From Spongospora subterranea f. sp. subterranea (taxonomy: Eukaryota; Endomyxa: Phytomyxea; Phytomyxea; Plasmodiophorida), in contig JAUGWO010000134.1 of the NCBI GenBank assembly GCA_049724395.1, positions 1 through 46,837 on the forward strand: a stretch of DNA of 46,837 nucleotides, in the 5' to 3' direction. Below are positions 43,144 to 46,837 of the stretch, one piece after another. The notes under the pieces were generated by a model. It worked only from the letters and a program-made list of their open reading frames with translations, did not search any database and had not been told where the DNA came from. A program made the translations under genes and the position numbers. Each line of letters starts with the position of its first letter. Within the stretch, counting starts at the first letter, position 1.

Positions 43144-45567
43144 TCACCCTTTAAACCATGATGGGGCTCCCGCTTTCGAGCGCGACTTCCGCGAAAGCAT
43201 AGGGGTCTTCTCTTGAGATGGTGCAGCCTTGTCAGCAGGTTGAGACCGATCGTCCGAATTCTGTTGAACTTGCAGCCTTTGCGCTTTGCTTAGCGCATCT
43301 GGTGTCAATACATCTGCAGCCGGGCTAGCCACCGGAAATGATGCATACACCACAGCGGCTGGCGCCATGCCTACCGAAACCAATGTAGAAGCCATCTGAT
43401 GGTTTACAGTCAGAAATCAACAAACCCAAATGACGATAGGACCATGTTCACCTCTGACAATACAGTCGCTGGTGGCAATACGAGACGAAACTCCATTTCA
43501 GGACATTTCAACACACTACGAACCATGTCGTACACATCTCCAACAGAATCTTGAGCTCCAAATGTTCCTTGGACTATAATGTTGGGCGGTATACGCACAC
43601 GAATGTTAGCAATCTGGCCAGTAATGGTTTAAATATCAGAGAGTGCTAATCAGATATTATCACTGATCATTACAGTAGGAACAGGATGTGAACTTCTCAA
43701 TTGGTTCTGAACATACGTCTTGGACACAAGGACTTCGGCGTATTGAGATTTCCTGTGAAGGCCCTTCATCGCAGCTGATAACAGCTGTAAATCAGAGGTG
43801 GAGTTTTCCGAAAATTCTTCATCTCGCCCTAATAATTGTGCTAAAAGAAACGCTGTCAATTAAGGGATGCCAGTACTGAGATAATGCACCGACGGTTCTG
43901 GTCCACCCCCAGTGATTCGTCATAAATAGTAAGGTTCCTTTCAACAGGGCCGACAAAGGTTGCCGGTTGAGTCGGATCTTGACCCGCAGTCGCAACCTTT
44001 TGGTACAAATTATAAATTATGCATCTCCTGATCGTGTAAAGATCAGTCCTACATGCTGATCTGAATTCCCCATCTATTAATCCAAATAAAATTAAACGAA
44101 GGAGTTTTTCAGCAAATGCAATGAATTTACCAGAGGGAACAAAGGTTTATGCTTTTCAGGACGATTGCGATACCTGTACTAATGTGTCAATAACTACGGT
44201 GTAAAACTGAAACAGATCAATAACAGATTACTTCTGAATGAAGGACAATGCACATTCAAGAATGGATACATCGAATGCATCAGGCATCATTAAACCCTCA
44301 TCAACATTGGCAAAGCCAATACATTGGAGGAGTTTTACGGCACTCGAATACTGCAATACCTGTACAAACGGGTGGGTTGATAAAAAACAACAGTGAGAAC
44401 TTTTGAAAATCAAACCTGATCTTTGAGAACAAGATTTGAATTGTTGAGGGTTCGAAAGCGAGCGTCGTCAGGATTTTTGATGATATTCTGGGTAATGAAC
44501 CCAAGAGTACGCAAACCGGTTTTGAGATCCGCAAACGACGACACTTCACGACACAGTGATCTGATGATGTGTTAGAGGCAATACACGCAAACAAGAACTA
44601 GATGTGTACGCACGATAGATATCTATCGATAGACCCTGATTTCAGTTCCAACGTGGTACGGAAATTGGCCAGATCTGAAATATCAATGTGAAAACCAGTA
44701 TTGATCACAGGCTGAAGAGCGCACCAAACGCAGAACCGTCTATATTTTCATCAACCTCGATTGTATTTTGACCGACAGGTACCGGTTCGGTTCTAGAGCA
44801 ATTCTTGTGGCGATATTTTGAAACTGTCATTTGTTGGACTGACAATTCCTTCACCTAAACATGAGTCGGATTTTGGATGTGAAATGAAAACTGGAATTTT
44901 ACCGATATTGATGATTCGATATGGGTGATGTGAAGCACAATACTGGATACGGTACCAAGACCGATTGCTTCCTATAATGACAACATCAGCGACATCCATC
45001 GGCTCATTTAGAATCGTATAATACCAAAGTGGAATACATCAGGGTCCTTGGCGTTGTTATTGTCGTACCACCATCAATCCGAATTACCGGTAAATTCACT
45101 TTATCATCGATTATCAGCGATGCCTTATTATTTTGACATAAAATATCCCTTTGAAAATTCATATGAACTTCGAATATATATGCAAATATAAACCCATCAG
45201 TACCAAAGTGTTTGTTTTGTAGTACATGTTCCTTCAATTCTTCCATCGGTAGACTCAATTGCTAGCCGACATTGACGGGAATAAACGCTCGTAGCTGACA
45301 ACTCATGATTAGACTCATGTGAGCAAATTAAAAAGAACTCAACCAACATTTGGGCAGTAATATGATGTCATGATGCTGTAGTTTGACATTGCAATATAGA
45401 GGGATAATATGGTCATTATGCTGCCACTGCATGCAGTATCGATCTGGGTCCAAATCACGAGAAACACATTCATTTATAAAGAGATCAAGTAGGCACAACG
45501 GGGTGTTCAATGGAAGGTTCGAGATCGATATGATTATGGGGTGAAGATCGGGTGTCGCCATCGTCAT
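43144..45567 (-). CDS. UBX-family p97/Cdc48 cofactor, right (mirror) copy
   Basis: Inverted second copy of the gene at 38387-40810: TUG-type UBL near 45567-45330, PUB near 44510-44230, UBX near 43600-43330, stop at 43144. All open frames I compared translate identically to the left copy, so the duplication is either very recent, kept identical by gene conversion, or not real. Start codon and satellite border are the same as on the left. Confidence 0.72.
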
Positions 45568-45570
45568 TAC

Positions 45571-46837
45571 TCGTGATGGTGTGACTATGGCCATCAGTGA
45601 ATAGCAACCCTACCGCGCACCGTATTCAGTTATGGCCTATGTGGTAGGATGGGGCTACTCCTGGGTCACCATTCGTGATGGTGTGACTATGGCCATCAGT
45701 GAATAGCAACCCTACCGCGCACCGTATTCAGTTATGGCCTATGTGGTAGGATGGGGCTACTCCTGGGTCACCATTCGTGATGGTGTGACTATGGCCATCA
45801 GTGAATAGCAACCCTACCGCGCACCGTATTCAGTTATGGCCTATGTGGTAGGATGGGGCTACTCCTGGGTCACCATTCGTGATGGTGTGACTATGGCCAT
45901 CAGTGAATAGCAACCCTACCGCGCACCGTATTCAGTTATGGCCTATGTGGTAGGATGGGGCTACTCCTGGGTCACCATTCGTGATGGTGTGACTATGGCC
46001 ATCAGTGAATAGCAACCCTACCGCGCACCATATTCAGTTATGGCCTATGTGGTAGGATGGGGCTACTCCTGGGTCACCATTCGTGATGGTGTGACTATGG
46101 CCATCAGTGAATAGCAACCCTACCGCGCACCGTATTCAGTTATGGCCTATGTGGTAGGATGGGGCTACTCCTGGGTCACCATTCGTGATGGTGTGACTAT
46201 GGCCATCAGTGAATAGCAACCCTACCGCGCACCGTATTCAGTTATGGCCTATGTGGTAGGATGGGGCTACTCCTGGGTCACCATTCGTGATGGTGTGACT
46301 ATGGCCATCAGTGAATAGCAACCCTACCGCGCACCATATTCAGTTATGGCCTATGTGGTAGGATGGGGCTACTCCTGCGGCTTATTCTTTCAGGCTCGCG
46401 CACTTCATTCCTGGGTCACCATTCGATGGTGTGACTATGGCCATCAGTGAATAGCAACCCTACCGCGCACCATATTCAGTTATGGCCACTCCTGGGTCAC
46501 CATTCGTGATGGTGTGACTATGGTGAATAGCTACCCTACCGCGCACCATTCAGTTATGGCCTATGTGGTAGGATGGGGCTACTCCTGGGTCACCATTCGT
46601 GATGGTGTGACTATGGCCATCAGTGAATAGCAACCCTACCGCGCACCGTATTCAGTTATGGCCTATGTGGTAGGATGGGGCTACTCCTGGGTCACCATTC
46701 GTGATGGTGTGACTATGGCCATCAGTGAATAGCAACCCTACCGCGCACCATATTCAGTTATGGCCTATGTGGTAGGATGGGGCTACCCCTGGGTCGCTAC
46801 ACCTTTATGTACGTAGTGATGGTGTGACTATGGCCAT
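45571..46837. repeat. Satellite array, right (inverted) arm
   Basis: The same family as at 36209-38383, inverted, running off the window. It is mostly 102-bp units near the gene. The marker block TCAGGCTCGCGCACTTCA is at about 46391-46408, about 830 bp from the gene-side edge, against about 1100 bp on the left, so the right array has roughly two to three fewer units in this stretch. The final 50 bp shows the start of a 121-bp type unit (CTACACCTTTATGTACGTAG). Confidence 0.93.

Larger units (their letters stand above)
37117..46837. repeat. Giant inverted repeat (palindrome), centre about 41.95 kb
   Basis: Everything from the satellite through the UBX gene, spacer and transposon recurs in reverse order and orientation on the right. 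Left and right positions sum to 83954 outside the transposon and to 83908 next to the centre, because the right arm has 46 extra bases. Arms meet at GCTTTTTGGATGCA and TGCATCCAAAAAGC with about 40 bp of single-copy spacer (about 41933-41972) that continues the left transposase frame. Protein translations of the two arms are identical in the unique part. The right arm reaches the window end, so true arm length is unknown. The left array extends further, to 36209. Confidence 0.97.

Noticed and set aside
36209-46837. Telomere-adjacent sequence
   Set aside because: No TTAGGG-like or other short telomeric repeat is present. The array is a 100-bp-class satellite.
1-46837. tRNA or rRNA genes
   Set aside because: No convincing cloverleaf boxes or rRNA core sequence was seen by eye. 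A covariance-model scan would be decisive.

Overview
The window is nuclear eukaryotic DNA. Its genes are split by spliceosomal introns mostly 46-65 nt long with GT-AG borders, and they encode Rab5, eIF4E, a PH-domain Ste20/MST-like kinase, TDP1, V-ATPase subunit e, Ras (ending in a CaaX box), Raptor and a UBX-family p97 cofactor. Compact introns, secreted proline-rich surface proteins and the transposon mix (MULE with a WRKY/GCM-type zinc finger, mariner with Stowaway-like ends, PIF/Harbinger, a piggyBac-like C-terminal module, Tc1/IS630-like) suggest an early-diverging fungus or another small opisthokont-like protist. I cannot name the species from sequence alone. I saw no rRNA or tRNA gene, no CRISPR array and no LTR or virus-like element.

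Layout. 1-10.3 kb is a graveyard of nested DNA transposons with a 37-bp minisatellite (about 1.7 kb). 11.3-34.4 kb is the gene-dense part: Rab5 (+), a newly read two-exon secreted Cys-rich peptide (-), eIF4E (-), an unresolved interval, a Pro-rich surface protein (-), the PH/MST-like kinase (-), a KPLYNPPA-repeat surface protein (+), a C2H2 zinc-finger protein (+), an alpha-solenoid-like protein (-), a SET-domain relic duplicated as an inverted repeat, TDP1 (+), V-ATPase e (+), Ras (-) and Raptor (+). 34.4-36.2 kb holds transposon relics.

36.2 kb to the end is one giant inverted repeat. A satellite of about 102/121-bp units leads into a UBX/PUB/TUG-UBL gene and then a truncated Tc1/IS630-like transposon. 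At about 41.95 kb everything turns round and repeats in reverse out to the window end, with about 40 bp of spacer at the centre. The arms differ by a 46-bp insertion and by satellite copy number. This is either a genuine large palindrome or a fold-back assembly/amplification artefact, and it is the feature most worth testing.

Functionally, the host genes lean to growth and membrane-traffic control: Raptor, Ras, eIF4E, V-ATPase e, Rab5 and a Hippo/MST-like kinase lie within 24 kb. Their strands alternate and I see no operon-like arrangement, so I read this as ordinary gene density. Exon borders given below were worked out by eye from splice motifs, reading-frame continuity and match to remembered family sequences.
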